Part shown: piece by piece, positions 1 to 7,689 of the stretch | Layout: the number at the start of each line of letters is the position of its first letter | Numbering within the stretch: the stretch's first letter is position 1 | IMG/VR virus record: IMGVR_UViG_3300025411_000647 | Span: 1-52,534 of that record | Reading direction: 5' to 3' (one strand) | From: a virus | DNA: 52,534 nucleotides | Notes under the pieces: model-generated | What the model saw: the letters and a program-made list of their open reading frames with translations, nothing else | What the model was told of the DNA's origin: nothing | Databases searched by the model: none | Program-made: the position numbers and the translations under genes

Positions 1-145
1 ACTGTACAGCCTGTAGGCTCAGTTCTTCTTGCTTACGGCGCTCGATCTGAGTTGAGCTTTCTGTTTGTGGACCACACCCAACCATTACCGCTGACATTGC
101 GGCAATGGCAACAAACGGAGCGGCTGTTTTCAAAAAGTTTTTCAT
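1..145 (-). CDS. Lipoprotein, 3' end outside window
   Basis: The reading frame starts with ATG at 145, preceded by AGGAAAAT, and is still open at base 1, so the C-terminus is missing. The N-terminus has two positive residues, a hydrophobic stretch and a lipobox-like VGCG with the acylated cysteine at residue 24, followed by a Q/E/R/K-rich region. This is a typical bacterial lipoprotein signal, so the product should sit in the inner or outer membrane of the infected cell. The start lies one base after the stop of the upstream gene, so the two are co-transcribed. Function not recognised. Confidence 0.75.
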   Translation of the reverse strand, partial: MKNFLKTAAPFVAIAAMSAVMVGCGPQTESSTQIERRKQEELSLQAVQ

Positions 146-146
146 T

Positions 147-464
147 TTATTTTCCTGCTTTCAAATCGTTATAAAAGTTACGAAGGTTGGGAGGCAACTT
201 GTCCTCTGGATACACCGAGAAACGATGTAACACTATAGCACGGACGGCATCTTTATGATCCTTGTCCGCATTGATATAATCCATTTGGAGATTTTCCAAA
301 TCACGAATCATACCATCATTGTACTGTTCACTTTGTTTGAACACTTCATTGTCAACAGCACGATATTTGGGAGCAAAATAGCTGTAGGCAAAATAGCTAC
401 CAAACATACATACTACAACGAACGCAATCCAACCTACTACGATTGCTGAGATTTCTTTAAACAT
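147..464 (-). CDS. Small protein with N-terminal membrane anchor
   Basis: 105 aa. Residues 7-32 form one hydrophobic segment (AIVVGWIAFVVVCMFGSYFA), followed by a polar, probably helical tail of about 70 residues. It is probably a bitopic inner-membrane protein. It lies between two lipoprotein genes in the same minus-strand operon, so it may act with them at the envelope. No family recognised. Confidence 0.75.
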   Translation of the reverse strand: MFKEISAIVVGWIAFVVVCMFGSYFAYSYFAPKYRAVDNEVFKQSEQYNDGMIRDLENLQMDYINADKDHKDAVRAIVLHRFSVYPEDKLPPNLRNFYNDLKAGK

Positions 465-465
465 A

Positions 466-1020
466 TTAATTGTCCAATTCTTTAAATGCTTGTTCTTGGC
501 GGCCAGCCGCGAACTGACGTTGTTTTGCTTCTTCTTTAGCCTTACGCAAAATGTTAGCGTCGCCTGTAGGCAATGCTACCAAAACGTATACACGATAACG
601 ACTACCTTCGGCAATACGCTTGATCTCTTTAACTTCTACACCAGTTAAATCAACTTTGGCACAACTTGTACGCAACGCCATTTCACTAAATTCTGAACTA
701 GATTTGTCTCCATCTGATCTGTAGATTTTAGTATTCTGACTAGCTGTGCCTCCAGCCGCCATACAAATCTTGCCATATGCGTCTGCTTTGGCTTTGATAT
801 CGGCCATACTAAAATCGCCACTGACGGCTGTTCCAGCTTCGTAGACAGCACTATTACTTAATGGAGGTTCAAACATCCATTTAGGTGCTTTATCAATACT
901 ACGCTCAACATAACGTTCTTGACGTTCACGTTCATTATCTGCACGTTTTTGATATACATCAGTCGTGCCACAAGCTGCCAAAATAGCAACAACAGGAACT
1001 AGCAATAAAAACTTTTTCAT
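466..1020 (-). CDS. LPP20-like lipoprotein
   Basis: 184 aa from the ATG at 1020, chosen over the in-frame ATG at 1050 because it gives a perfect signal sequence (MKKFLLLVPVVAILAAC, lipid-accepting Cys17) and makes an ATGA overlap with the gene upstream. After the lipobox comes a charged linker, then KAPKWMFEPP and an AGTAVSG / KADAYGKICMAAGG segment resembling the LPP20 group of outer-membrane lipoproteins, though this family link is tentative. The end is charged (KEEAKQRQ). The role in the phage is unknown; modification of the host envelope is a fair inference. Confidence 0.8.
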   Translation of the reverse strand: MKKFLLLVPVVAILAACGTTDVYQKRADNERERQERYVERSIDKAPKWMFEPPLSNSAVYEAGTAVSGDFSMADIKAKADAYGKICMAAGGTASQNTKIYRSDGDKSSSEFSEMALRTSCAKVDLTGVEVKEIKRIAEGSRYRVYVLVALPTGDANILRKAKEEAKQRQFAAGRQEQAFKELDN

Positions 1021-1142
1021 TTTGAACCACCCATCTTCTCTTTTGTCCATTCTGCGGACGATTGAATATCCTTACCTACACCTGCTACAGTTGAGCAAGC
1101 GGCAAGGGCTGAAATCAAAATAAGTAATGCAACCGCTCTCAT
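1017..1142 (-). CDS. Entericidin-like small lipoprotein
   Basis: 41 aa. MRAVALLILISALAAC gives a lipoprotein signal with Cys16, and the mature part STVAGVGKDIQSSAEW matches the signature of the entericidin A/B family (CNTVxGxGKDIxxxG). Bacterial entericidins are tiny outer-membrane lipoproteins of a toxin/antidote pair linked to stationary-phase lysis. ATG at 1142 overlaps the stop of the gene before it (ATGA), and its own stop overlaps the next start (ATGA), so three small envelope genes are translationally coupled. A role in lysis timing or membrane stress is inference. Confidence 0.8.
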   Translation of the reverse strand: MRAVALLILISALAACSTVAGVGKDIQSSAEWTKEKMGGSK

Positions 1143-1267
1143 TTTGCTAACTCCGTACTTTGTGTTTTAACTGTATCTACACCTTTGTCTAACATACGTG
1201 CAATGCCGGAAAAACCAACAGTAGCTAGTATTAGTCCAAAGATAGTGCCTGCTATAAATGCCTTCAT
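1139..1267 (-). CDS. Very small single-pass membrane protein
   Basis: 42 aa: MKAFIAGTIFGLILATVGFSG is one hydrophobic segment, then IARMLDKGVDTVKTQ is amphipathic. It has a good ribosome site (AGAGGCATTT) and starts right after the consensus promoter at 1298-1326, so it is the first gene of the lipoprotein operon. The gene ends in an ATGA overlap with the entericidin-like gene. No function assigned. Confidence 0.75.
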   Translation of the reverse strand: MKAFIAGTIFGLILATVGFSGIARMLDKGVDTVKTQSTELAK

Positions 1268-1297
1268 AAATGCCTCTCTGTGTGTTAATGTATATGT

Positions 1298-1326
1298 ATT
1301 ATAACTGATCTGTATTCAAATGTCAA
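1298..1326 (-). promoter_or_regulatory. Consensus sigma70-type promoter
   Basis: On the minus strand TTGACA (1321-1326), 17 bases, TATAAT (1298-1303): a perfect match to the bacterial consensus. It drives the small membrane protein/entericidin-like/lipoprotein operon. The transcript would begin near ACACACAGAG, a sequence also found after two other promoters in this region. Confidence 0.85.
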
Positions 1327-1342
1327 CAATCAAGTTTGCCAA

Positions 1343-1741
1343 TTATGACTCGTGACGTCTGCATTGAATATCAGCTTCACTTCGAAATGTGCCACCGATA
1401 CTCAAAAGTAACTCTTTCCTAGCACGTTGTTGGGCATAGTAGCAGAGACTTTCTTGTTGCTCTAACCCAATTTCAAATTCGTGCAAGTGGTGTGTCTGCC
1501 CATCTACTTCTAAATCAAAATCTACTGTACACAAATTCCTTGTACCGTATTTGTCTTTTTCTTTGACTAAATTTTTGATTGAGCTGACTACATGTTCTGT
1601 AACCAAATGACTAGATGTGTTAATGTCACACCCATTTGGCTTGGCGGGAACTTCCACTTCTTTAACTTGGATAATTGTCTGTGGAGGTGGCTGATCACAG
1701 GCTGTAAGCAATAATGCCGATAACAGTAATACATACTTCAT
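1343..1741 (-). CDS. Lipoprotein of unknown function
   Basis: 132 aa. The signal MKYVLLLSALLLTAC has the lipid-modified cysteine at residue 15, followed by a proline-rich linker (DQPPP). The mature domain has several cysteines (CDIN, LCTV, LCYY, IQC) that could form disulphides, consistent with export to the periplasm. It has its own promoter at 1773-1801. Function not recognised. Confidence 0.75.
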   Translation of the reverse strand: MKYVLLLSALLLTACDQPPPQTIIQVKEVEVPAKPNGCDINTSSHLVTEHVVSSIKNLVKEKDKYGTRNLCTVDFDLEVDGQTHHLHEFEIGLEQQESLCYYAQQRARKELLLSIGGTFRSEADIQCRRHES

Positions 1742-1772
1742 ATTGAACTTTCTGTGTAGTTACGATATAAGT

Positions 1773-1801
1773 ATTATACAGTCTTTATCGATACTTGTCA
1801 T
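1773..1801 (-). promoter_or_regulatory. Sigma70-type promoter for lipoprotein gene
   Basis: ATGACA (1796-1801), 17 bases, TATAAT (1773-1778) on the minus strand. It lies over the last codons of the upstream gene and is followed by an ACACAGA start-site region and the lipoprotein gene ending at 1343. Confidence 0.65.
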
Positions 1802-2225
1802 CCAATTCGACACTCGAAAGTCCTGCAATGGTTTGAAACTTATCCCATGCTTTTTTGGCTGTGGGATTCTTCTCCAATTCACTATTTGGCAAGACTGCTT
1901 CTAACCAAATTTCTGGACGGCGAGTAGGGTGTGCGCCAAACTTACGAGGCTGGTGTAGTTTACCAGTTTCCCAAAGTTCGATACTCACACTACGGAATTG
2001 GTCCTCGTCGTGGTACCCAGCCCACTCTGGATTACTTTGGCTAAAGAATCCACGGCTGTAGGCATTATCTGTACCACCGCCATATCCTAACCAAATGCTC
2101 GACCACTGGTTGTCATCATGCGGATCAAAGTCCGTACGAGTAATCAAGATAAGGACATCGTCGATGTTTACTTTGCCATCGACAATGTCTCGTACGCAAC
2201 GACTATAACTAAGTCCAATTTTCAT
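1785..2225 (-). CDS. Hypothetical phage protein
   Basis: 146 aa, acidic and aromatic, without signal or membrane segment. Visible elements are RTDFDPHDDNQWSS and a GGGTDNAYSRGF segment. I do not recognise the family. It starts next to the stop of the gene at 2227, so it is the last gene of the operon running down from about 5038. Confidence 0.65.
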   Translation of the reverse strand: MKIGLSYSRCVRDIVDGKVNIDDVLILITRTDFDPHDDNQWSSIWLGYGGGTDNAYSRGFFSQSNPEWAGYHDEDQFRSVSIELWETGKLHQPRKFGAHPTRRPEIWLEAVLPNSELEKNPTAKKAWDKFQTIAGLSSVELDDKYR

Positions 2226-2226
2226 T

Positions 2227-2460
2227 TTATCTTCCAGTCTGTGTTTTACTTACTTGAGGGCCATCGCTGGTAAAATCCATACCAGCACTACGACCTTCGT
2301 AGCATTTGCCGTTCCAACTCATTAGAATTTTAACTGTTTTGTTTACTACTACAATGAGATTACGACCTTCGTTAAAAGCCATAATCTCTCCTTTTACCTC
2401 TCGGCCACTGGATGTTTGCCGAACCATGCAATCATCACTGTGTCTGGTTATCGTTGCCAT
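2227..2460 (-). CDS. Small hypothetical protein, probable beta barrel
   Basis: 77 aa. The ATG at 2460 has AGAGG seven bases upstream, inside the end of the preceding gene. The pattern of short beta strands (SSGREVKGEIMAF, NLIVVVNKTVKILM) suggests an SH3/OB-like barrel. No function assigned. It overlaps the coiled-coil gene by 26 bases in another frame. Confidence 0.65.
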   Translation of the reverse strand: MATITRHSDDCMVRQTSSGREVKGEIMAFNEGRNLIVVVNKTVKILMSWNGKCYEGRSAGMDFTSDGPQVSKTQTGR

Positions 2461-2620
2461 TTTCTGCCTCTAACTCTTCTACACGTGTCCGAAGTTGTGC
2501 AACAGCAGCTTCTAGTTTTTCAATATGTTCTGCAACTTGTTGCATAAAACCTAAACTATTTTCTGCTGTTATACGAATCATTTCGCTAACTGAGGTCAGT
2601 TGTTGTACATTTTCTGTCAT
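2435..2620 (-). CDS. Small coiled-coil protein
   Basis: 61 aa, preceded by GGAG at ideal spacing. Residues 25-55 (AEHIEKLEAAVAQLRTRVEE) show a clear heptad repeat, so the protein probably dimerises or trimerises. Its start overlaps the stop of the phosphoesterase gene (TAAATG). Partner and function unknown. Confidence 0.65.
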   Translation of the reverse strand: MTENVQQLTSVSEMIRITAENSLGFMQQVAEHIEKLEAAVAQLRTRVEELEAENGNDNQTQ

Positions 2621-3481
2621 TTAAATCTCCAATAAAATATTTGGGTTCCAGCCACTGTCTTCGCTGTAGCCATCGCTTTCATAACCACGTGGGTTACATA
2701 CAATTCTAGTCTCACCAATCTTGTAATCAAATGGATGATGTGTATGCCCATGTGTCCATAATACAATCTGTGGGTGATCCAAAATGAACTCCTCTAAATT
2801 ACTGCTATAGCCACCATTCATTAATGTTTGGTCTTTGTAAATTTCATGAACACTTTGGAAGCTAGGACTGTGATGTCCGACTACAACACACTTTTTGTCT
2901 TTATGTTCCTGAACGATCAGTTTAATATAGGCAAGGGTCTTGTCGTGACGAACGGCAACATCCAAGGCACTCATAGGAGCATAGCTTCTAAAGTCATTGC
3001 GGATGATACGAAAGTCGTTCATCATACCTTCAATGGCATGCATGGTCAGTGGATCACGCTTGTTCATGTCGGTCCACAATGTTCCACCAACAAATACAAC
3101 ATCATCGATGATCTTAGTGTCCTGTTCCAACATATAGATGTTGGGAAACTTGGCAACTTCGTCACGCATATAATCGATGCCAGCATAGAACTTACCGTTG
3201 TAGAATTCGTGATTGCCCATGATGTAGATCACATGGGGAAACTGAAAACTACAACGCTTCAAAAAGTCACGGAACCTTTGAGCACGTTCTTGCCTACGAC
3301 CCAAGCCGGTGCCTGAGGCAATAGCCCGTTGATCAGCTGTATTGCTCACTTCAGGATGGTCGTGGAGATCCTGGGCGATCATAATGTCGCCACCAAGGAT
3401 CAAAACATCGTAATTCTGATCATTTTGAATGTTGATGTCACTGAACTCTAAGTGGAGATCACTGACTAGTTTGATTCTCAT
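2621..3481 (-). CDS. Calcineurin-like metallophosphoesterase
   Basis: 286 aa from MRIKLVSDLHLEF. I chose this ATG at 3481 because the frame upstream lies inside the preceding gene and the metal-binding DLH motif must be near the N-terminus. The full set of metallophosphoesterase motifs is present in order: SDLH (8-10), GGDI, GNHEFY, VVGHHSP and THGHTHHPFD. The two metal ions would hydrolyse a phosphomonoester or phosphodiester; the substrate cannot be told (phage members include nucleotidases, ligase-like end processors and cyclic-nucleotide phosphodiesterases). A second, unrelated-looking member lies at 35867-36472. Confidence 0.85.
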   Translation of the reverse strand: MRIKLVSDLHLEFSDINIQNDQNYDVLILGGDIMIAQDLHDHPEVSNTADQRAIASGTGLGRRQERAQRFRDFLKRCSFQFPHVIYIMGNHEFYNGKFYAGIDYMRDEVAKFPNIYMLEQDTKIIDDVVFVGGTLWTDMNKRDPLTMHAIEGMMNDFRIIRNDFRSYAPMSALDVAVRHDKTLAYIKLIVQEHKDKKCVVVGHHSPSFQSVHEIYKDQTLMNGGYSSNLEEFILDHPQIVLWTHGHTHHPFDYKIGETRIVCNPRGYESDGYSEDSGWNPNILLEI

Positions 3482-4070
3482 CTTCTTCTTTCTCAAAAGG
3501 AAACTTCGGTAAATTTTGTTCTTTCCATTTCTGGATATCTTCTTTATTATACTTGCCTTCGTTAACTTTGTCAACAAATTCACGTAATACTTTATTCATC
3601 CAATCATTGAACGTCATGTCTTCTTCATGTGCTTGTTTAAAGGCAAACAACAACAAATCATCGGGCAAGTTTAAAGGAACGCTTACATCTGTGCTGTATT
3701 CTTCTCCTGCCTTGATAGCTAGACATTTTTGAATGAAATCATCATCGACTTCTAAATCTACATACTCAACATCATCCCAAGCTTCATTTAAGTTAATTAA
3801 ATGACGTTTAGCTTCTTTGGCATGCTTTTCACGCTTGTTCTCTGCGATTATGCGATAAGCACGATCATTGGTGTAATCACATACTGTTACTTCGTAAACC
3901 TTCTGTGTCTTGGTGCTGAATACAATATTAAAACTCCAGCCACCTTTGTCGTGGAGTCCGTTCCAGCTACTTAATTGATAGGAATTAGGACCATAACAAG
4001 CCCAACCGTAATCGCCACCTTCAGTGATTTTATAGTCGATTAATTCCATCCATTCTTTCATTGTAATCAT
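3459..4070 (-). CDS. Hypothetical phage protein
   Basis: 203 aa. The N-terminal part contains WACYGPNSYQLSSWN and an ordered beta-rich stretch; the C-terminal third (DDLLLFAFKQAHEEDMTFND) resembles a small helical RHH-like segment seen in phage proteins, followed by a charged tail. It overlaps the phosphoesterase start by 23 bases, and its own start overlaps the previous stop (TAATG). No function assigned. Confidence 0.7.
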   Translation of the reverse strand: MITMKEWMELIDYKITEGGDYGWACYGPNSYQLSSWNGLHDKGGWSFNIVFSTKTQKVYEVTVCDYTNDRAYRIIAENKREKHAKEAKRHLINLNEAWDDVEYVDLEVDDDFIQKCLAIKAGEEYSTDVSVPLNLPDDLLLFAFKQAHEEDMTFNDWMNKVLREFVDKVNEGKYNKEDIQKWKEQNLPKFPFEKEEDENQTSQ

Positions 4071-4639
4071 TATTCAAATCCTTGTTTAAGTAATCTCTTT
4101 TCTTCACATGAGTTGCAAATGGATCTCATCCATCCGCCGTCATTTTGCACTTCACTAGGATTACCGCATGACTCGCAAGTAACACCGCTTAGGCTTTCTG
4201 CTAGGCTAACCATCCCACTGATATAGTCATCGCCACCTGTATAGTAAAAACGTAGTGTGCCAAACTTTTCTTTAACTTGATCCAAAGTTACTTGCTGAAT
4301 AGGTTCAGGAATAACTATAGGGTACCGATCAATAAGCTCTTGTCTACGCTTTTCTTTAAACTCTCCATTAATTGTATTCTTGTACTCTTCATCAAACAGT
4401 GTAGAGTCTCCAGCCTTAAGCTGTTCGGACATCCGGTTAAATTTAATAGCAACTTCACGCTGACGTTCACGCCAATCAATGTGATTTTGAATATTGCCCA
4501 TAAGCTGATTCAAAATATTAAACCAACCATCGCCACAATCAAAGCCCCAGCACATTGCGGTCTCAGTCATGGGCTTGTCACGGTTTACCATCATCTTTGG
4601 GTAAACCTTACATAGGTATTCATCTAGTTCTTGTCTCAT
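4070..4639 (-). CDS. Phage protein with C-terminal zinc ribbon
   Basis: 189 aa. The N-terminal region contains CWGFDCGDGWFNIL and a long helical middle. The segment VKEKFGTLRFYYTGGDD precedes a zinc ribbon made of CESCGNPS and, 16 residues on, ICNSCEEK. This arrangement recurs in phage proteins of unknown role. It overlaps the next gene upstream by ATGA, so translation is coupled. Confidence 0.75.
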   Translation of the reverse strand: MRQELDEYLCKVYPKMMVNRDKPMTETAMCWGFDCGDGWFNILNQLMGNIQNHIDWRERQREVAIKFNRMSEQLKAGDSTLFDEEYKNTINGEFKEKRRQELIDRYPIVIPEPIQQVTLDQVKEKFGTLRFYYTGGDDYISGMVSLAESLSGVTCESCGNPSEVQNDGGWMRSICNSCEEKRLLKQGFE

Positions 4640-4863
4640 ATAATTTTACCTAGTCCGTTGTAAATCAGTTGATCTAATTCTGCTTGGTAATCTTGACCTT
4701 GCCTACGCTTGAGCCAAATAGCTGTGAGCAATTCTCGGCCATCGCCAGTAGCTCCAACTGCTAGCCCACGAAATTCCATTTCTTCCAAAATGTCATCATC
4801 ATCGAAATCATCCAAATCAACATCGATTTCAACTTCTTTATAAACTGTAGTATATCTACTCAT
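4636..4863 (-). CDS. Small acidic hypothetical protein
   Basis: 75 aa with a very acidic N-terminal part (VDLDDFDDDDILEEME) and a helical C-terminus. AAAGGAA upstream in the tail of the preceding gene is the ribosome site. Not recognised. Confidence 0.65.
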   Translation of the reverse strand: MSRYTTVYKEVEIDVDLDDFDDDDILEEMEFRGLAVGATGDGRELLTAIWLKRRQGQDYQAELDQLIYNGLGKII

Positions 4864-4864
4864 T

Positions 4865-5038
4865 TTAATAAGTTTCCTTTACAATTTCAAATTCTTCTTT
4901 TGGCCATTTGACTTTAAACTCGTCTGTGTTTACATAGTCATTATATTCTTTAGCACTAAAAAATACTTTGGTAAATTCTGTTTTGTAACTACCTCGTTTG
5001 GTAATTGTTAAGTAAACCGATTTAGCTGTTCCTGCCAT
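4865..5038 (-). CDS. 57-aa hypothetical protein
   Basis: ATG at 5038 overlaps the stop of the gene upstream as TAATG, and the stop at 4865 is one base from the next start. The peptide begins MAGTAKSVYLTITKRGSYKT and ends EEFEIVKETY; it is lysine-rich and strand-forming at the start. The tight fit between two coding neighbours, with no gap on either side, argues that it is real. Function unknown. Confidence 0.7.
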   Translation of the reverse strand: MAGTAKSVYLTITKRGSYKTEFTKVFFSAKEYNDYVNTDEFKVKWPKEEFEIVKETY

Positions 5039-5712
5039 TATTGTGCCGCTTTCACATAGTTAAGTCTAGTCTCATCATTTTGATGTTTCCAGTGTTTGCT
5101 GTTATCTTTTACCTTGGCTTTCACTACAACACAAGGACCTCTTTTAAGTTCCACTTGACTCATCCAGGAGGCCATCTTATTGTTTATTATAGCACAGATG
5201 TTCCAACCTTCAAAGTTTTTTGACTTGATAACTTCAAGTATTTCACAATCTAAATCTGCCAAACGATCTCCTGGCTTGCCCAAAAAACCTTCTTCAACTG
5301 TTCGTGCGGCCTTCTTAACTTGGTTATGAACAGCGTCCCTAGCCTGTACACTAGGCAAACATGCTACATAACCAAATTGGTTTTCTTTTACAGACTCGCT
5401 ATTCAAAATTGTATTGATAGTGGTAAGGAATTCGTTCTCACCGTCAATAGCGGCAAACATCAAACGCTTGTAATAAGTTTTGATTTCTTCGGCACGGGCT
5501 ACATCTTCGGGTTCAATCTTAAGTGCTTTGGTATCAGGTATGACCATCCGGTCATCTAATGTAAGTATCATTAGAATTTTATTTGGTTGCTTGGCGTACA
5601 TAAAGACGCCGTCATCGGCATAGACTGATTCTTGCTCTTTGAGATAAGCACCATTAGTTCGCTGTGCCGCACATGCCAATTCCAGTACTTGCTGTGTAGG
5701 AAACTCTTTCAT
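5038..5712 (-). CDS. Hypothetical phage protein, first gene of operon
   Basis: 224 aa, soluble and helical, with MASWMSQVELKRGPCVVVKAKVKD near the end, suggesting a small beta domain that binds nucleic acid or a partner. It follows a consensus promoter at 5743-5771 and an ACACAGAG leader. Seven more genes follow without gaps. I do not recognise the family. Confidence 0.7.
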   Translation of the reverse strand: MKEFPTQQVLELACAAQRTNGAYLKEQESVYADDGVFMYAKQPNKILMILTLDDRMVIPDTKALKIEPEDVARAEEIKTYYKRLMFAAIDGENEFLTTINTILNSESVKENQFGYVACLPSVQARDAVHNQVKKAARTVEEGFLGKPGDRLADLDCEILEVIKSKNFEGWNICAIINNKMASWMSQVELKRGPCVVVKAKVKDNSKHWKHQNDETRLNYVKAAQ

Positions 5713-5742
5713 TTCACGCTCTGTGTGAGTTAATATACAAGT

Positions 5743-5771
5743 ATTTTACATGAAAACATATCTTTTGTCAA
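5743..5771 (-). promoter_or_regulatory. Sigma70-type promoter
   Basis: TTGACA (5766-5771), 17 bases, TAAAAT (5743-5748) on the minus strand. It overlaps the last codons of the zincin gene and heads the operon from 5712 down. Confidence 0.7.
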
Positions 5772-6408
5772 TCATTTCTAAATGCTGGTATATCTTTTTG
5801 GATAACTTTTTGGTAAGAGGATTTAGTCCAAAGTGGCTTATATATGCCCTAAGTTGTGGGCTAGAAAATTGACTACCTGTCCTCATCTTGCTCAAAACGC
5901 TGATCCTGCCCATACGTTTTTTAGCACGGTCGGCATCCATCGTGCGCAGTAGTTCAATAGCTATGCTAAACGCATAAGCATCCATTTCATCATCGTCGGC
6001 AAGATAACGCTCGTAAGGTGTGTCAAAATGTTCGCCGTATTGATTATGATCCCTGCGCATACTTTGATACTGATGTCTAAACTCATGTACAGTAGCATCG
6101 AAAATTTCTGTAAGGAAACTAGTCACTTGATGCGGACCAAACGGCTCGTCTCCTTTTAGATTGTGATAAACTATGACTTCTATAGCAGTATCCATATTAT
6201 AGTCATTCTCACTGTCGTAGTAAGCCATGACATACCATTTGTCTACGTCTAAGTCTCGATCTTTTTTACTTTTGATAGCAATATCAAAATCGTATAATTT
6301 GAATGTATTGCGTGTTCGACCAATAAGGTTTTTGAAAGTTGTCTGCTCAGGACAGTCTTCTCGAACTTTTTTACATACATTATATACACGTTCGAGAATG
6401 ATGTTCAT
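5746..6408 (-). CDS. Zincin-like putative metalloprotease
   Basis: 220 aa. The motif ATVHEFRHQYQ near residue 110 is an HExxH zinc-binding helix, with a possible third ligand in the acidic DDDEMDAYAF segment about 40 residues on (ExxxA-type, as in SprT/minigluzincin proteins). No signal peptide, so it acts in the cytoplasm. The start lies three bases after the IF-1 stop, with AGGTT as ribosome site in the end of IF-1. Substrate unknown; prohead maturation or host protein cleavage are both possible. Confidence 0.7.
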   Translation of the reverse strand: MNIILERVYNVCKKVREDCPEQTTFKNLIGRTRNTFKLYDFDIAIKSKKDRDLDVDKWYVMAYYDSENDYNMDTAIEVIVYHNLKGDEPFGPHQVTSFLTEIFDATVHEFRHQYQSMRRDHNQYGEHFDTPYERYLADDDEMDAYAFSIAIELLRTMDADRAKKRMGRISVLSKMRTGSQFSSPQLRAYISHFGLNPLTKKLSKKIYQHLEMIDKRYVFM

Positions 6409-6410
6409 AA

Positions 6411-6629
6411 TTACAACCTATAAGTTACTCTACCTTTTGTTAGATCATATGGGCTGACTTCTAATCGAACACTGTCGCCTAAAATGATTCTAATCTTATT
6501 CTGCTTTAATTTGCCACCCATATAACATAGTAGTGTGTTTGGCATATTTTCTACTTTTACCCTGAACATGTTGCCGGGTAGTACTTCTTCAACAGAGCCT
6601 GTTAATTCTATAATATCGTCTTTAGCCAT
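6411..6629 (-). CDS. infA: Translation initiation factor IF-1 homologue
   Basis: 72 aa, exactly the normal length of bacterial IF-1. It begins MAKDDIIELTGSVEEVLPGN and keeps the OB-fold landmarks: MFRVKVEN, GGKLKQNKIRI (normally GKMRKNYIRI), GDSVRLEVSPYDLTKGR. IF-1 binds the 30S A site and, with IF-2 and IF-3, controls start-site choice. The ATG at 6629 was preferred over 6653 because it makes TGATG with the gene upstream and matches the family N-terminus. The phage copy could bias host ribosomes toward phage mRNAs, which is inference. Confidence 0.93.
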   Translation of the reverse strand: MAKDDIIELTGSVEEVLPGNMFRVKVENMPNTLLCYMGGKLKQNKIRIILGDSVRLEVSPYDLTKGRVTYRL

Positions 6630-6793
6630 CAGTTTACTTTTTGAATAGTCCAACTACCATCGTTATTGTCGGTCCACTCTAATGTGTCTCCTTCTTTCCA
6701 CCCTTGTGTTTCTAAAAAGTCATCTGGAAACGGCAATAGTAAATCACCAGTTTCTGGATCTTCTTCTACGGTTATAATCCAATTTGTTTTCAT
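6629..6793 (-). CDS. AbrB-like small protein
   Basis: 54 aa. The sequence (WIITVEEDPETGDLLLPFPD ... GWKEGDTLEWTDN) has the pattern of an AbrB/SpoVT swapped-hairpin domain: a beta strand, an LPFPxxF turn, then GxxxGDxLxW. Such proteins are common in phages; some bind DNA as transition-state-type regulators. The TGATG overlap couples its translation to IF-1. Confidence 0.75.
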   Translation of the reverse strand: MKTNWIITVEEDPETGDLLLPFPDDFLETQGWKEGDTLEWTDNNDGSWTIQKVN

Positions 6794-6807
6794 ATTAGTA
6801 TTTAACC

Positions 6808-7341
6808 TTAAACTTCGTCATCCTCATAAGGAACTGGTCTCCACCCCAAACGGTTCAAGTCCAATTCAATTTCTTCAGTGACTACACCTTCTGGTACATA
6901 GCCTTTAGTACCCTCTTCGTCCCCATTACCAAGGCCTCCGCCGATACCGCTACAATACCAATCGATGTAATCACCTTCTTCACGCATATCGGCAATTATA
7001 CCGCCAGAGTGACGCCAAGAGCAAGACCAAGTTTCACCTTTCATTTCCTGCCAAAACTCTCTGCTTTGCCAAGTCATGTTACACATGGCCGCATATAAGT
7101 TTTGAGCATAGCTATCGCTGGCTTTGACTTTATCGCACATTTCTTTTGAGCTACGGAGATCGTATTCCATGTTGTTCTTTTGCCACCTAGGGTCCTTTAG
7201 ATTTTTTTCGTCTTGTTCACGGAAAGTCTTGTACATATTAACATAATCAGGATTAGGCTCTTTACCTTTTTCCTCACAGCGTTTGATGTACCCTTCTTTT
7301 TGAAAGGTATGTCGTTTTGGACTACTTGCTACTTTTTTCAC
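6808..7341 (-). CDS. Hypothetical phage protein
   Basis: 177 aa, strongly charged N-terminal third, then a tryptophan- and glycine-rich region (SCSWRHSGGIIADMRE, YCSGIGGGLGNGD) that looks like a compact domain with conserved aromatic residues. I do not recognise it. ATGA overlap with the exported zincin upstream. Confidence 0.7.
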   Translation of the reverse strand: MKKVASSPKRHTFQKEGYIKRCEEKGKEPNPDYVNMYKTFREQDEKNLKDPRWQKNNMEYDLRSSKEMCDKVKASDSYAQNLYAAMCNMTWQSREFWQEMKGETWSCSWRHSGGIIADMREEGDYIDWYCSGIGGGLGNGDEEGTKGYVPEGVVTEEIELDLNRLGWRPVPYEDDEV

Positions 7342-7661
7342 TTATGAAAATTACCTTGTAAACAATGTCGAACTTCGTGTCCGATTGTATGAAAATTTGC
7401 TGTATTAGCAGTGACAATAGTACACTCGCTCATATTGTAATTCCAAAAACTACAAGCTTCAATGCTGTAACCAAAAGCGGGCTTGCCTCTTTTAATTGCT
7501 TCTGAACTACATGTACCTTGTACATTATTAGTTTGAATAAAAGAAATTTTAACTTGATTTGTTTCGTTATGAGTCATATCAAATTGTTGATGCGGATCTT
7601 CGTAATATGCAAACACGTTAGAGGTTACTAACATTAATACAGTTGCTATTGCCTTTTTCAT
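7338..7661 (-). CDS. Exported zincin-like small protein
   Basis: 107 aa with a signal peptide (MKKAIATVLMLVTSNVFA, cleavage after residue 18). The C-terminal motif IGHEVRHCLQG is an HExxH zinc site and lies at the very end. Cysteines (TCSSE, EACSFW, SECTI, HCLQ) suit a disulphide-bonded periplasmic protein. Ribosome site AAGAGG. It may clip a periplasmic substrate at entry or lysis; that is speculation. Its tiny size and terminal metal site are unusual for a peptidase. Confidence 0.75.
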   Translation of the reverse strand: MKKAIATVLMLVTSNVFAYYEDPHQQFDMTHNETNQVKISFIQTNNVQGTCSSEAIKRGKPAFGYSIEACSFWNYNMSECTIVTANTANFHTIGHEVRHCLQGNFHK

Positions 7662-7689
7662 TTTGCCTCTTTCTTTGCCTAATTAAAAA

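Noticed and set aside
2828-3316. 162-aa frame opposite the phosphoesterase
   Set aside because: The minus strand has all catalytic motifs in order; the plus frame has none and no ribosome site.
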